Below, one piece after another: positions 34,164-43,909 of a stretch of 64,000 nt of DNA. The notes under the pieces are model-generated. The model was given only the letters and a program-made list of their open reading frames with translations. It was not told the origin of the DNA and did not search any database. The DNA lies in contig NZ_JIAG01000004.1 of assembly GCF_000688395.1 (NCBI RefSeq), positions 124,001 through 188,000 on the forward strand, written 5' to 3'. The position numbers and the translations under genes were made by a program. Source of the stretch: Haematomicrobium sanguinis DSM 21259 (lineage in GTDB: Bacteria > Actinomycetota > Actinomycetes > Actinomycetales > Micrococcaceae). Within the stretch, counting starts at the first letter, position 1; each line of letters opens with the position of its first letter.

Positions 34164-35278
34164 CGCGACGCCTGATCCATTCTCTCTAACCACAGCTTTG
34201 GCTCGGCAATTTCTGTCTCGGTGGGCAGATTTTCCGGGCGCTCCCAAATCCGGTTGAAGCTTTCCAGACTGCTTGCCTCGACGACGCCGCGAACAAACTT
34301 GGCCCCGGCGACATACTGTTGGGCTTTGGCATCCAGACCAAGCAGCTTGCGAATGAACTTCTCCACGCTGGAGCGGGAGCGGCCGCGATCATTAAAGCGC
34401 TGGCGAATCGTCTTCACGGTAGGAATGACGCTCGCATCGACCGAATCCATAATGACGGTCGCGTGACCCTCCAGAAGCGACATCACCGCGGTCAAATGAG
34501 AAATGCGCGCCTTGTCTTCTTCGCTCGCAAAGAGATTGAGTGCACCGCCGGATTCGCTGGGCGCCTCGTCCCTTCCGGTTGCGGCCTCGAGCGCGCTCTT
34601 GGCCTGTTTGGCGCCGGAGGACAGGCGTTGGGCAAAGGTCGAGGCGTTTTCGGCGAGCCCGCGGCTCAGAACCGAAATGTTCTCGATCATGTGGGCCTTG
34701 AGCCAGGGTGCTGCCGCAAATTGGACGCGATGCGTTTGCTCGTGCAGGCAGACCCAGAGCCGGAAGTCATCCGGATTCACCTTGAGTTCGCGCTCGATCT
34801 CCACAATATTGGGCGCCACCAAGAGCAGGCGCCCGTTCATACCGGCGCGATCGGCGAAGGGCTCGTATTGACCCAAAACCTTGGTCGAAAGCAGCGCGAG
34901 TATGGCCCCGATCTGCGCTCCGGCAATGTTCGTGCCGACCCTGGATGCCGTCTGCGACACCCCCTCGGCGCTCTGCCGCGCCTTGTCATTGAGCGCCTCA
35001 AGCGCGGGGGCTAACACCACGTCAAAGGCTTGGCTGTTTGCCTTGGCCCAACCCGCGCGATCCACCACCAGGAGGTCCGAGTCCCGCAGGTCTTTGGCCG
35101 CGTCCAGCTTGGTCAGCTCGTGTACCAGGTCGACTGACCGCTCGGCATGAGCGCGAATATTTGCCACCGCCGCGCGAATCTCGGCCGCATCCAGTTTGGG
35201 CCCGGCGGGGGCGAGTTTGGTCGCGGTGGAGGCGGCAAGCTGCCAATTAATGCGAAGTTCTGGCTGTGCTGAGCTCAT
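34160..35278 (-). CDS. Actinobacterial zinc-dependent metalloprotease (HEQTH family)
   Basis: This protein of about 372 residues belongs to the zincin-like group annotated in actinobacteria as zinc-dependent metalloprotease or F420-associated protein. The motif HEQTHRVQF (HExxH) sits in DFRLWVCLHEQTHRVQFAAAPWLKAHM, and LLEGHATVIMDSV supplies a downstream Glu/His region. GAQIGAILALLSTKVLGQYEPF is a conserved helix. ATG 35278 is chosen because the upstream part looks non-coding. It is coupled to tilS. Its substrate is unknown. Confidence 0.88.
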   Translation of the reverse strand: MSSAQPELRINWQLAASTATKLAPAGPKLDAAEIRAAVANIRAHAERSVDLVHELTKLDAAKDLRDSDLLVVDRAGWAKANSQAFDVVLAPALEALNDKARQSAEGVSQTASRVGTNIAGAQIGAILALLSTKVLGQYEPFADRAGMNGRLLLVAPNIVEIERELKVNPDDFRLWVCLHEQTHRVQFAAAPWLKAHMIENISVLSRGLAENASTFAQRLSSGAKQAKSALEAATGRDEAPSESGGALNLFASEEDKARISHLTAVMSLLEGHATVIMDSVDASVIPTVKTIRQRFNDRGRSRSSVEKFIRKLLGLDAKAQQYVAGAKFVRGVVEASSLESFNRIWERPENLPTETEIAEPKLWLERMDQASR

Positions 35279-35452
35279 AAGAACATCGAACCACACGGCA
35301 CTGACAGCGAGGTTAAATGACGCTAGCGGCATAACCGTCGCACAGCACCCAAGCACGCCGGCGCAAGGCGAGGCGCGCGAAAAAGCCGGGCACACGCCGT
35401 CGTACCTCAAACCCTTTTCGGAGATTCCGTAATTCCGGAACTTTGATACGGT

Positions 35453-35971
35453 ATGGTCATGGCAGTTGATGATCGCTTAACGGCACTGGAAGCGCGCGTC
35501 TCCGCGCTGGAGTCCTCGTCCGCCCCGGCCAACACCGGGCTGCCGCCCAGCACCGAGGACACCTTTTGGGCGTTGCTGGAGTTGGCCAGGCGCAATGGCC
35601 GCCCGGAGAGCAACGGGTCGGTCATGATCGTCGGCGACGTGGCCGCACCGAACGGACAGGCCGCGCAGTGGCAACTCGAGGCAAACCTTGATGACCTGCT
35701 CGCCCAGGATTGGGGCGAGCGAGCCGGGGTTTTCGCCGCGCTCGGCGCGCCCGTTCGGCTGGAGATCCTTCGGGCCGTCATCACGGGACGGGCCGCGACC
35801 GCGAAAGAGCTCGGCGAGGTGTTAACCGCGAATTCCAGCGGGCAGATCTACCACCATCTAAAGGAGCTGACGGCCACCGGGTGGCTCGTGGCAACCGGCA
35901 ACAAGGGCTTCGCCGTGCCGCCCGGACGGCTCGTTCCGCTACTGACCACGATCTTGGGAGGCCAACGATGA
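35453..35971 (+). CDS. ArsR-like winged-helix regulator
   Basis: This 172-residue protein has a short coiled-coil-like N-terminus (RLTALEARVSALESS) and a linker. A helix-turn-helix follows in FAALGAPVRLEILRAVITGRAATAKELGEVL, continued by NSSGQIYHHLKELTATGWL, which is ArsR/HTH_20-like. ATG 35453 or 35459 may be used; neither has a strong ribosome-binding site. It overlaps the M23 peptidase gene by 4 bases, so it may control cell-wall hydrolase expression. ATTCCG is duplicated just upstream (around 35424-35437). Confidence 0.85.
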   Translation: MVMAVDDRLTALEARVSALESSSAPANTGLPPSTEDTFWALLELARRNGRPESNGSVMIVGDVAAPNGQAAQWQLEANLDDLLAQDWGERAGVFAALGAPVRLEILRAVITGRAATAKELGEVLTANSSGQIYHHLKELTATGWLVATGNKGFAVPPGRLVPLLTTILGGQR

Positions 35972-36846
35972 GCGCTCAACTTTCTACGGCACCGCACAAC
36001 GGGCTCGTGCGCACGATCGCTCGATTCAAAACTGCGCTTTATTGGGCGCTCATTGCGTGGGCTGGCATCGCTATTGTGCTGGGTATTCCATGGTGGGTAT
36101 TCATAGCCGTGGAGTTGGCGATTATCGTGGTCGCCAGCGTCACTCCGGCGCTGCGCACCGACCCGCCGCAATCGGTTGCCGTGCCGGTACGCGGGGAGTG
36201 GGCCGCACTCAATTCACCCGGAACCCAGATACCGAGCCATGGGACACGGCTGTATGGGCAGTCGCACGCGATCGATATTTTGCGCGCCAACACCAACGGG
36301 GAACCCGTGAAATTTGGGTGGCGCGATGGATTCCGAGCGCCGGAAGGATTCGCCTCATTCGGTGAGCCGGTATTTGCGGTCCGGGACGGGGCTGTGGTGC
36401 GCGCGGCCGGCTCGCAACGCGATCACCGCTCGCGCAGCTCCATTCCGGCACTGCTCTACCTGATGCTGGTGGAGCAGTTTCGGGTGCTGGGCGGATTTGC
36501 GGCCGTGGGTGGGAATCACGTCGTGATCGATCACGGTGACGGGACGTTTTCGGCGTACGCGCACTTGAAGCGGGGCAGCGTGGCGGTACGGCCGGGCGAT
36601 CGCGTGCGTGCGGGTCAACAGATCGGGCAGGTTGGGAACTCGGGGAATTCTTCCGAGCCACACCTGCACTTTCAACTGATGGACCGGGCGATGCCCACCG
36701 CCGCTGCCGGACTGGATTTCCGGTGGGACGGGGTGGAAATTGTGCCAGGCCAGCACGACAATCACTGGCCCGCCGAGAAGGTCAGCACCGAGATCACGCC
36801 TGGAATTCCGGCAAATGGGCAGGTTTTTTGGGCGGAACCATGCTAG
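35968..36846 (+). CDS. M23 family metallopeptidase with N-terminal membrane anchor
   Basis: This 292-residue protein has two hydrophobic helices (about residues 25-58) that anchor it to the membrane. A LytM/M23 fold follows: the first zinc-ligand region in YGQSHAIDILRA, VVIDHGDGTFSAYAHLKRGSV in the core, and the HLHFQ motif at SSEPHLHFQLMD. The core fits a lysostaphin-like endopeptidase of peptidoglycan cross-bridges. Its ATG overlaps the regulator stop (ATGA). Confidence 0.9.
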   Translation: MSAQLSTAPHNGLVRTIARFKTALYWALIAWAGIAIVLGIPWWVFIAVELAIIVVASVTPALRTDPPQSVAVPVRGEWAALNSPGTQIPSHGTRLYGQSHAIDILRANTNGEPVKFGWRDGFRAPEGFASFGEPVFAVRDGAVVRAAGSQRDHRSRSSIPALLYLMLVEQFRVLGGFAAVGGNHVVIDHGDGTFSAYAHLKRGSVAVRPGDRVRAGQQIGQVGNSGNSSEPHLHFQLMDRAMPTAAAGLDFRWDGVEIVPGQHDNHWPAEKVSTEITPGIPANGQVFWAEPC

Positions 36847-36877
36847 CGGCATCCGCGCGGCACGCCCCGGGCGCGGC

Positions 36878-38329
36878 CTAGCGGCACCCGCATCCGGCCA
36901 GCACGCTCATGGCCTTGTCCAGCGCGGCCTGCCCGTCGGCAAGATTGCCGTCCAAGCCATTGAAAATCATCGAGAACACCAGCACGCGTGAATCAGCGGT
37001 CACCACGTACCCGGTCACCGCGGATGTCGCATTCAGTGTCCCGGACTTCGCGTGCACGCGCCCCACGGTCGCGGTCCCGAGTCCGCGATTGGCCATGGTC
37101 CCGGTCTCCCCGCTCACCGGAAGGCCCGGCAGGATTGTCCGAAGCGCGGGATCATCCGAGGTCGCGATCACTTGCATCGCTTGAGCCAGCACAGCGGTCG
37201 GCACTCGATCTGCGAGCGCAAGCCCGGATACATCCGCGATTTCCACGCCCTTGGTCTCGATTTTCAGCTCCTTGAGCGTTGACCGGACGGCCTGACTCGC
37301 CCCGGCAAAGGACGCCACATTGCCTTGCTCGCGGGCCGCCAGCCGGCCGAGCACCTCGGCCAGGACATTGTCGGATTCCTCCAACATGTATTTCACCTGT
37401 TCGGCTATGGTCGCCGATTCCACCCGCGCCACCTCCTCGACTCCCTCGGCGGGCGCTTTCGCACGCTTCACGTCGCCTCCAGCGCTCAGCCCCGCATCCG
37501 CGCCCGCCTTGTTGAGCGCAGCCCGGAACGCTTGCGCGGCCGAGAGCGCCGCGTCCTTGGGCCGCTCCCGTCGGTTGTCCTGGCCCCATGCCGAATCGAC
37601 GGCGATCGGATACACACCGGTGGCCTCCCCCGCCGCAACGTCCGCGGGATGCCACGCCGGACTCACCGTTTCGCCCTGGAAGAGCGAATCGTCGAGCGAG
37701 ACCGTGACCTCGCCCTTGACCCCGGCGGCTGCGAGCGCCTTGACCGTCCGTTCGGCGAGGGTGGCGAGACCGGCCCGCCCCAGCACGGCAGAGTCGTCCG
37801 ATTTGCCAGCGCTCAGCATCGTGTCGCCGCCGGCCACCAGAACCAGCGAATTCTTGTTCTGACCTTGCACAACGCGAGTGCTCAACCGCGTGAACGGATC
37901 CATCGAGTTCATGACGCTCAGCGCCGTGAGCACCTTCATGTTGGAGGCGGGAACGCTGGGCTCGCCTCCATCGCGGTTGTACAGTTCGCTGCCATCCTCC
38001 GCATTGAGTACGACGGCGCGTGCTCGCCCGCTTCCCGGAATGTTCAGTGCCGCGTCCAATTCCTTGGTCAATACCGCTGGGTCCGGTTGTGGTGCTCCAG
38101 AGGGAAGGCTTGTAACCGCGTCCAGGCTGCCGGGGGTTTGCGGCGCCTTCTGATAGCCGGGAATGGGGGCGGCGGGCTTGGGCGGTTCCGGGGTGACCCA
38201 GGCGAGAACGGGCGGCCCGAGGTAAAGACTGACCGGGAGCACGAGTATGGCAGCTACGGCAAGCCACAGCCACCACAGCCCGCGCTTGCCCGCTGCTTTA
38301 GTTGGAGGCGTGGGCTGTTGGGGGCTCAT
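36878..38329 (-). CDS. dacB: D-Ala-D-Ala carboxypeptidase/endopeptidase, PBP4 type (S13)
   Basis: DacB trims peptidoglycan pentapeptides and cleaves cross-links. The 483-residue protein has an N-terminal anchor (about residues 17-38) and a Pro-rich stretch. The three penicillin-binding motifs are SxxK in VPASNMKVLTAL, SxN in EESDNVLAEVLGRL and KSG in GRVHAKSGTLNATSAVTGYV. It converges on the M23 gene with a 31-base gap, placing two cell-wall hydrolases side by side, and diverges from ppa. Confidence 0.95.
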   Translation of the reverse strand: MSPQQPTPPTKAAGKRGLWWLWLAVAAILVLPVSLYLGPPVLAWVTPEPPKPAAPIPGYQKAPQTPGSLDAVTSLPSGAPQPDPAVLTKELDAALNIPGSGRARAVVLNAEDGSELYNRDGGEPSVPASNMKVLTALSVMNSMDPFTRLSTRVVQGQNKNSLVLVAGGDTMLSAGKSDDSAVLGRAGLATLAERTVKALAAAGVKGEVTVSLDDSLFQGETVSPAWHPADVAAGEATGVYPIAVDSAWGQDNRRERPKDAALSAAQAFRAALNKAGADAGLSAGGDVKRAKAPAEGVEEVARVESATIAEQVKYMLEESDNVLAEVLGRLAAREQGNVASFAGASQAVRSTLKELKIETKGVEIADVSGLALADRVPTAVLAQAMQVIATSDDPALRTILPGLPVSGETGTMANRGLGTATVGRVHAKSGTLNATSAVTGYVVTADSRVLVFSMIFNGLDGNLADGQAALDKAMSVLAGCGCR

Positions 38330-38486
38330 CAGTGCTTCGCTTCTATCGTGACGGCGTGGGTGACGTTCTGTGTTCGGCCTCGTGGCACGCTACCCTAAGC
38401 ATAGAGAACATTCGCCAAGGCTCGGCGGTAGCAAGCCGTCAGAGCGTTGAATCGTCAGTTGATCAGTTGAGAGGTAGCAAGCGTCC

Positions 38487-38972
38487 ATGGAGCTTGACGT
38501 AGTCATTGAAATTCCACGTGGATCCCGCGTGAAGTACGAGATCGATCACGAAACCGGGCGGCTTCGCTTGGATCGCGTGCTGTTCACCTCGATGCAGTAC
38601 CCCACGCACTACGGATTCTTCGACAACACTCTTGGCGAAGACGGCGACCCGCTGGATGCCATGGTGTTGCTCGATTATGACCTTGTTCCCGGTGTGACCG
38701 TGGAAGCGCGCCCGGTTGCCGTGTTCAACATGACCGATGACGGCGGCCCCGACGCCAAGGTACTGTGTGTACCCGCCGACCCGCGCTTTGACGACATTAA
38801 GGAACTTGAAGACCTTTCTCCGTTCCTTCTGGATGAGATCAAGCACTTCTTCACGAAGTACAAAGACCTGGAACCGGGCAAGTGGGTAGAGGCTGCCGAT
38901 TGGGCCGGTCGCGAGGAAGCCGAGCGCTTTGTCGCCGAGTCCATCGAGCGCTTCAAGGCCGAGGGCCACTAA
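38487..38972 (+). CDS. ppa: Inorganic pyrophosphatase, family I
   Basis: Ppa hydrolyses pyrophosphate and drives biosynthesis. [46 protein letters not shown] (DxxxD metal sites) and [21 protein letters not shown] are typical. It has 161 residues. The GAGAGG upstream is farther than usual (14 bases). It ends at the hairpin 39008-39042. Confidence 0.97.
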   Translation: MELDVVIEIPRGSRVKYEIDHETGRLRLDRVLFTSMQYPTHYGFFDNTLGEDGDPLDAMVLLDYDLVPGVTVEARPVAVFNMTDDGGPDAKVLCVPADPRFDDIKELEDLSPFLLDEIKHFFTKYKDLEPGKWVEAADWAGREEAERFVAESIERFKAEGH

Positions 38973-38991
38973 TTCAGACCGGCTTCGCCAC

Positions 38992-39636
38992 ATGACATCA
39001 ACTCAAGAAGCGTCGGGACCGTCAGCGGTTCCGACGCTTTTTGTGCTCACCATTAATCAGCGCGACACGGCCACAACCGGCGACCGCGTTGACGACTTGA
39101 TTCGGCGCCTAGAGCCGGTGCCCGCGCGTATTCCTTTTTCGCGTACGGTCGGCGATGAGACCACCGGAGTGCTCACCGATGCGCAGGCGGCGGTGGATGC
39201 CGCGCTTCTCGCGATCCGATCCGGGAATTGGAACATCGGAATCGGGGTGGGTTCGCTCTACTCTCCGTTGCCCGAGACGGTCGCCGACGCCGAAGGGTAT
39301 GCCCTGGTTTTTGCGCGCCGAGCGGTGAATGCGGCCCGTCGTTCCGGAACCCGGGTTCCCTTGGCCGTGGCCGGTCCGCGCAAAGACGTTGCCGGCGAGG
39401 CGCAGGCTCTCATGCGGTTATTAGGGCAGATTGTCCGCGAGCGCAGTGAAGCAGAATGGCGCGTCATCGACTTGTTAGTGCCGGGCGTGCGCGGGCAACA
39501 AGAAATGGCGGCGCAAGAACTGGGCGCGACTAAGCAGGCGGTTTCCAAGGCGCTTACCCGATCGCAGTGGGCAGAAGAGTGGGAGGCGCGTCCTGCAGCG
39601 GCACGATTGCTCGCGCTCGTGGATTCTGACGGGTGA
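38992..39636 (+). CDS. SatD-like protein with C-terminal helix-turn-helix
   Basis: This protein has about 214 residues. The N-terminal two thirds (VLTINQRDTATTGDRVDDLI through VPLAVAGPRKDVAGEA) resemble the SatD fold found near membrane proteins in actinobacteria. The C-terminus has an HTH-like MAAQELGATKQAVSKALTRSQW. The ATG start at 38992 means the first codons form the ppa terminator; in-frame GTG at 39043, just after its T-tract, is the alternative. The regulatory target is unknown. Identification is moderate. Confidence 0.7.
   Translation: MTSTQEASGPSAVPTLFVLTINQRDTATTGDRVDDLIRRLEPVPARIPFSRTVGDETTGVLTDAQAAVDAALLAIRSGNWNIGIGVGSLYSPLPETVADAEGYALVFARRAVNAARRSGTRVPLAVAGPRKDVAGEAQALMRLLGQIVRERSEAEWRVIDLLVPGVRGQQEMAAQELGATKQAVSKALTRSQWAEEWEARPAAARLLALVDSDG
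39008..39042 (+). terminator. ppa terminator overlapping the next ORF
   Basis: AAGCGTCGGGACC (39008-39020) pairs with GGTTCCGACGCTT (39027-39039), with one G-U wobble and a 6-base loop, and the T-run extends to 39042. It is a canonical intrinsic terminator 36 bases past the ppa stop, and it lies within the first codons of the SatD-like frame. Confidence 0.85.
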
Positions 39637-39686
39637 CGACAATCTGTCCAAAACCGCGCCGAAACATCGGAGCAACGGGCGCCCAT

Positions 39687-39744
39687 AACGTGCGGCTAGC
39701 ACTATCCCCCATCTAGCAAGTAGCCGTAGTGCTCGCCGCACGTT
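39687..39744. repeat. 18-nt inverted repeat in a convergent gap
   Basis: Arms 39687-39704 and 39727-39744 (AACGTGCGGC, one mismatch, AGCACTA) pair 17/18 around 22 bases. A smaller TTTCAC-ACA-GTGAAA hairpin follows at 39743-39757. It fills part of the 333-base gap 39637-39969 between the SatD-like gene and the HAD gene. I see no convincing ORF in the gap. Confidence 0.8.
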
Positions 39745-39969
39745 TCACACAGTGAAAATCACGTTTCATCCGCGTGTTTGAGCCTGAGGAAGCCTTGTCC
39801 CCAGATGGTTAATGAGGGCACTAAGTACACCCCGTTAACACGTATGCACAATATAGAGCTCGACGCCCCAGAGGACAAACCTCCCGGCCACATTGTGAAC
39901 AAATGTCGAATCGAGGCACATCTGGGCCCCCACCGAGGGTCCGCGCTGGGCGCGTTAGTAGGCGCGCTG

Positions 39970-40848
39970 TTAGGCGCCCTGTGAGGTGCGTTGCACCGGG
40001 GCGAGTTGCTCGAGAACCCGGGCTGCGCCGTCGTTCTCTACCGTGTCGGTGACCCGATTCGCAACGTCCTTGACCTCATCGGGTGCTTGACCCATCGCCA
40101 CTCCGCAACCGGCCCATTCCAGCATTTCCACGTCATTGCGGCCATCGCCGATGGCGAGTGTGGCGTCTTCGGCAATGTCAAGGCGGTCGCGAACGCCCTC
40201 GAGTGCGGTCGCCTTGGTGACGCCCTGTGCGGCAATGTCGAGCCAAGCGGTCCAGCCGACCGAGTAGGTCACCCCGTGTAAACCGATAGCGCTCACGGCC
40301 TCACCGAATTCTTCGGCGCTGGTGTCGGTGGAGAACACCACCACGCGCACCGCTTGCGCGTGCAACATGTCTTCGAAACTGACTTCGCGAGCCTTGACGC
40401 CAAAGCTTGCGTCCTGGAAGGCGTTCATCGAGAGAAACTCGCCGTCCTCGGTTTCCAGCGCAAAGAGCGCACCAGGGAGCGCTTTGCGCACCGCCAGGAG
40501 AGCCGGGGCTGGGTCAAAGGTGGCCTTGTCCACCACTTCGAAACCGTTGGGCAGATCCGGGTCAAGGCGAACCGTCACGCCGCCATTGCTGCTCACGCAG
40601 TAGCCGCGTTCTATGCCGAGCTCTTGGGCCACAGGCAAGGTAGCGCCAAGGGAGCGCCCGGTCGCGATCACGAGGTGATTCCCCGCCGCGGCGGCACTCT
40701 GGGCTGCGGTTCGAACCGCTTCCGACATTTCGCCGCGGTGATTTACTAGGGTGCCATCGACGTCTAGGGCGACGAGCAGCGGTTGATTCTTTTCTACGTT
40801 CAACTGGTCATCGATGCCAGTTACTGAGTTTTCAGTTGTGATAGTCAT
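39970..40848 (-). CDS. HAD-superfamily (Cof-type) phosphatase
   Basis: This 292-residue protein has motif I LVALDVDGTLVNHRGE, motif II VIATGRSL and motif IV IGDGRNDVEMLEWAG, with the C2B cap typical of Cof/YbjI-type sugar-phosphate phosphatases between them. It lies about 65 bases after serS on the same strand; serS next to a Cof-type HAD is common in actinobacteria. The substrate is not predictable. Confidence 0.93.
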   Translation of the reverse strand: MTITTENSVTGIDDQLNVEKNQPLLVALDVDGTLVNHRGEMSEAVRTAAQSAAAAGNHLVIATGRSLGATLPVAQELGIERGYCVSSNGGVTVRLDPDLPNGFEVVDKATFDPAPALLAVRKALPGALFALETEDGEFLSMNAFQDASFGVKAREVSFEDMLHAQAVRVVVFSTDTSAEEFGEAVSAIGLHGVTYSVGWTAWLDIAAQGVTKATALEGVRDRLDIAEDATLAIGDGRNDVEMLEWAGCGVAMGQAPDEVKDVANRVTDTVENDGAARVLEQLAPVQRTSQGA

Positions 40849-40915
40849 GACTCCATTTCACCACTTGGCACCGACATTTGGATATGGCCGGGCTCCCTAT
40901 GAGGTGAACAGCTGG

Positions 40916-42205
40916 CTAATTTTGCACCGGTAGGACGGTCATTCCACCCATATACGGTTGCAGCGCAGCAGGAACATTGACCGAGCCATCCGGATTTTGA
41001 TGGTTCTCTAGGATTGCCACGATCCAGCGGGTGGTGCCCAATGTGCCGTTGAGCGTCGCGACCGCGCGAGTGGGGCCCTTGCCGCCGTCCTCGGTGACGG
41101 TGCGTTCGCGAATATTGAGCCGCCGCGCCTGGTAGGTTGTGCAGTTTGAGGTGGAGGTCAGCTCGCGGAACGTCTCCTGGGTCGGCACCCAGGCTTCGCA
41201 GTCGAATTTCCGCGCGGCCGATGTGCCCAAGTCCCCGGCCGCGGTATCGATCACGCGGTAGGGCACCTCGATCTTGGCCAGCATTTCCTCTTCCCACGCG
41301 AGCAGCCGCTGATGCTCGGCATCGGCCTCTTCCACCGTGGTGTACACAAACATTTCCACCTTGTTGAATTGGTGGACGCGGATGATTCCGCGCGTGTCCT
41401 TGCCGTGCGATCCGGCCTCGCGCCGATAGCACGAGGACCATCCGGCGTACCGCAAGGGACCGTCCTGCAGATCCAGAATCTCGCTCGCGTGGTATCCGGC
41501 AAGTGGCACCTCCGAGGTGCCGACCAGATAGAGATCGTCCTCGGGAAGCTGGTAAATTTCGGCGTCGTGCTTGACGTCGAACCCGGTGCCGGCCATGGTC
41601 TCCGGGCGCACCAACGTTGGGGTGATCATCGGAGTGAACCCGGCGGCGAGCGCCTGATCCATCGCCATGCGCAAAATCGCGAGCTCCAGCATCGCGCCGA
41701 CTCCCTTGAGGAAGTAAAAGCGCGCACCGGACACCTTGGCGCCGCGTTCCATGTCGATGGCCCCGATGAGTTCACCGATTTCCAGGTGGTCGCGCGGGGT
41801 AAAGCCTTCCGCTTCGAAGTCGCGCGGCGTACCCACCGTTTTGACGAGCTCAAAGTCTTCCTCGCCGCCTGCGGGCACCCCGTCCTCGATGAGATTGGGC
41901 ATGGCGCGCACCAGCTCATCTTGCAGCGCTTGCGCCTCGTCGGCGGCCGCCGATGCGGCTTTCACGTTTGCGGCCAACTGCTTCACCTCGGCGAGAAGTG
42001 CTTGCTTTTCTTCGCCCTTCGCCTGCGCGACCTTCTTACCGAACGCATTTTGCTCGGCCCGCAAATTCTCAAAGGTGGTGATCGCTTCGCGGCGCGTCGC
42101 ATCGGAAGAGATAATCTGCTCCACCACACCGTCATCCAATTGACGGGCCCTGAGCGAGGCCTTGTACTTTTCCGGGTTTGCGCGCAAATCGCTGACATCA
42201 ATCAC
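40916..42205 (-). CDS. serS: Seryl-tRNA synthetase
   Basis: SerRS charges tRNA-Ser and tRNA-Sec. Residues 1-110 form the antiparallel coiled-coil arm (for example [22 protein letters not shown]). The class II core has [15 protein letters not shown], motif 2 in [31 protein letters not shown], and motif 3 in [29 protein letters not shown]. It has 429 residues. Confidence 0.97.
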   Translation of the reverse strand: MIDVSDLRANPEKYKASLRARQLDDGVVEQIISSDATRREAITTFENLRAEQNAFGKKVAQAKGEEKQALLAEVKQLAANVKAASAAADEAQALQDELVRAMPNLIEDGVPAGGEEDFELVKTVGTPRDFEAEGFTPRDHLEIGELIGAIDMERGAKVSGARFYFLKGVGAMLELAILRMAMDQALAAGFTPMITPTLVRPETMAGTGFDVKHDAEIYQLPEDDLYLVGTSEVPLAGYHASEILDLQDGPLRYAGWSSCYRREAGSHGKDTRGIIRVHQFNKVEMFVYTTVEEADAEHQRLLAWEEEMLAKIEVPYRVIDTAAGDLGTSAARKFDCEAWVPTQETFRELTSTSNCTTYQARRLNIRERTVTEDGGKGPTRAVATLNGTLGTTRWIVAILENHQNPDGSVNVPAALQPYMGGMTVLPVQN

Positions 42206-42259
42206 CCCAATAGAATACCGTTCGCGCAGTTCGGTCCGTGGCGGGTTACGCTGGGAGAG

Positions 42260-43309
42260 ATGAAAGGGAAATCGGTTCTTTTCGGTGTACTTGGTTTGCT
42301 TGGCGCGGGCGCGGTTGCCTTCAGCGCCTGGGGCGTGCGGAGCTTGCGCTCTTTAAGTACGACGGCGAGCCCTCCTCAAGCTTCCCGGCCCGCCTTCGTG
42401 GGGGTACAGCAGGTGGCTTTTGTGGTGAACCCCAGCAAAGAAGGTGCAGCCGACGCGGTGACAGCGCTGGAAGAGGCCTGCGCTGGCCGCAACTGGCCCA
42501 AACCCATCGTTCTGGAAACGACGGTCGAGGAAACCGGCGCTTCTCAAGCCCGGGAGGCCGTGGATGCTGGCGCCGATGTGGTAATTGCTGGCGGAGGCGA
42601 CGGAACCGTCCGGTCAGTTGCGCTCGGTCTGATGGAGTCCAATGTGGCTTTGGGACTTGTGCCCATGGGAACCGGAAACCTGTTTGCACGGCATCTAGGT
42701 ATTCCGCTCAACAGCGCCGAAGAGGCCATTGAGCTTGCGCTCACGGGGAGCGAGCACGCAGTCGACATGGGTCTGGCGACGCTTTACACCCCCGAAGGTG
42801 AAACCCGGCAAGAACAGTTTCTGGTGATGGGCGGTATCGGTTTGGATGCCGAGGTCATTGCAGGGACACGCGACCGTCTCAAACAACGCGTGGGGTGGCT
42901 CGCCTACTCCGAGGCGGGTTTCCGGCTCATGCCCGGGCCAAGGCAGCGTATGCATATTAGCTTGAATGGTTCGCCCACTCAGAGCCGAAGGGTGCGCTCT
43001 ATTTTGTTTGCCAACCTCGGCACGCTTCCAGGCGGGATCGACTTTATCCAGGGTGCCCGTATCGATGACGGCGTCTTGGATATTGTCGTGATGAGTCCAC
43101 GGTCGCTGATCGGCTGGGCCGGCATTTTTGCCAAAACGTTGTTGCGGCATCAGGGCGCGATTGGCGTTTTGGACTTCTACAAGGCGACACAGGCGAGTGT
43201 CTCCGTGACCGAACCCACGGAGACCCAGATGGACGGCGACGTGACCGGCCCGGCAATGCGGGTTGACGTCAAGGTCAAGCCGCATTCCCTGGTGGTACGC
43301 AGTAACTAA
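42260..43309 (+). CDS. Diacylglycerol-kinase-family lipid kinase
   Basis: This 349-residue protein starts at ATG 42260 after GGGAGAG. One N-terminal membrane segment (about residues 5-27) precedes the kinase catalytic domain with VVNPSKEG, the nucleotide-binding GGGDGT in [19 protein letters not shown] and [13 protein letters not shown]. Relatives phosphorylate diacylglycerol, sphingosine or undecaprenol-type lipids. The large open frame upstream to 41312 is the antisense of serS. It is divergent from serS with a 54-base gap. Confidence 0.9.
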   Translation: MKGKSVLFGVLGLLGAGAVAFSAWGVRSLRSLSTTASPPQASRPAFVGVQQVAFVVNPSKEGAADAVTALEEACAGRNWPKPIVLETTVEETGASQAREAVDAGADVVIAGGGDGTVRSVALGLMESNVALGLVPMGTGNLFARHLGIPLNSAEEAIELALTGSEHAVDMGLATLYTPEGETRQEQFLVMGGIGLDAEVIAGTRDRLKQRVGWLAYSEAGFRLMPGPRQRMHISLNGSPTQSRRVRSILFANLGTLPGGIDFIQGARIDDGVLDIVVMSPRSLIGWAGIFAKTLLRHQGAIGVLDFYKATQASVSVTEPTETQMDGDVTGPAMRVDVKVKPHSLVVRSN

Positions 43310-43356
43310 CGGGCTGTAGCTAGCGGTGTGCAACCAACGGGCTGTCGCCTAGCGGT
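43308..43356. repeat. Duplicated 20-base word between the lipid kinase and acidic-protein genes
   Basis: AACGGGCTGTAGCTAGCGGT at 43308-43327 is repeated at 43336-43356 with one substitution and one inserted C. The first copy overlaps the kinase stop region and the second covers the stop of the convergent gene. Confidence 0.6.
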
Positions 43357-43894
43357 CGTCGCCGGTGTTGCCCCATACATCGTCGCGTTCAAAACGATCT
43401 TCATCGACGTTCACGTCGCGAATGTTGCCCTCGCCGTATCCACGGGTTGAATCATGCCACGCATTTCCGGTGTCTTCCGGTTCGGGGTTGCGTGAGTTCT
43501 CAATGAGGCGGTCGTAGCTGTCTTCTGGCTCTTCAAGTTCGTCCAGGTTAACTTCTGACTCTGCATCGACGTCGCCTTCATCATCGATTTCATCGGCTTC
43601 ATCGAGGCGCACGGTCTCATCGGCCATGCCGTGCTTGTCGGCGTCTTCTGGGCCGGAGTACCGGTCATCGAAGGCGTCGTCGGCTTCTTCTTCGAGTTCG
43701 CGACCGAAATCGGGTTCTTCGGCTGCGAGCTCGCGGTCCAAAGTGTTTTCGTCTTCGAAGGACTCACGGAAATTGGATCGCGATTGCTGTTCAATGAGGA
43801 TTTGTTCCTCATTGAAGCGCTCATCGTTTGCGTAGTCGCCCGAGTCGCCAACGTACTCCCCGGGCTGGTAACCCTCGTTATTCTCTGTGGACAT
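43349..43894 (-). CDS. Acidic low-complexity protein
   Basis: This 181-residue protein is very rich in Asp and Glu, with few hydrophobics and no membrane helix (for example EDADKHGMADETVRLDEADEIDDEGDVDAESEVNLDELEEPEDSYD). It ends with aromatic/Gly motifs (NAWHDSTRGYGEGNIRDV). It should be largely disordered. Acidic proteins like this are frequent in actinobacteria, sometimes as DUF5709, but I cannot assign a family. It lies 15 bases after the DUF2630 gene. Confidence 0.75.
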   Translation of the reverse strand: MSTENNEGYQPGEYVGDSGDYANDERFNEEQILIEQQSRSNFRESFEDENTLDRELAAEEPDFGRELEEEADDAFDDRYSGPEDADKHGMADETVRLDEADEIDDEGDVDAESEVNLDELEEPEDSYDRLIENSRNPEPEDTGNAWHDSTRGYGEGNIRDVNVDEDRFERDDVWGNTGDDR

Positions 43895-43909
43895 CGGGCG
43901 ATTCTCCTT

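Noticed and set aside
36843-36892. CTAGCGGCA words duplicated at the M23/dacB convergent ends
   Set aside because: The copies are short and imperfect and are mostly explained by stop codons and codon bias; not worth a repeat call.
39778-39984. A 68-codon ORF in the SatD/HAD gap
   Set aside because: No ribosome-binding site, no family features, and it overlaps the HAD stop with a repetitive GALVGALLGAL tail that derives from a GC-rich repeat.
41312-42259. A 316-codon extension upstream of the lipid kinase
   Set aside because: It is the antisense of serS. The kinase starts at ATG 42260 with a good ribosome-binding site.
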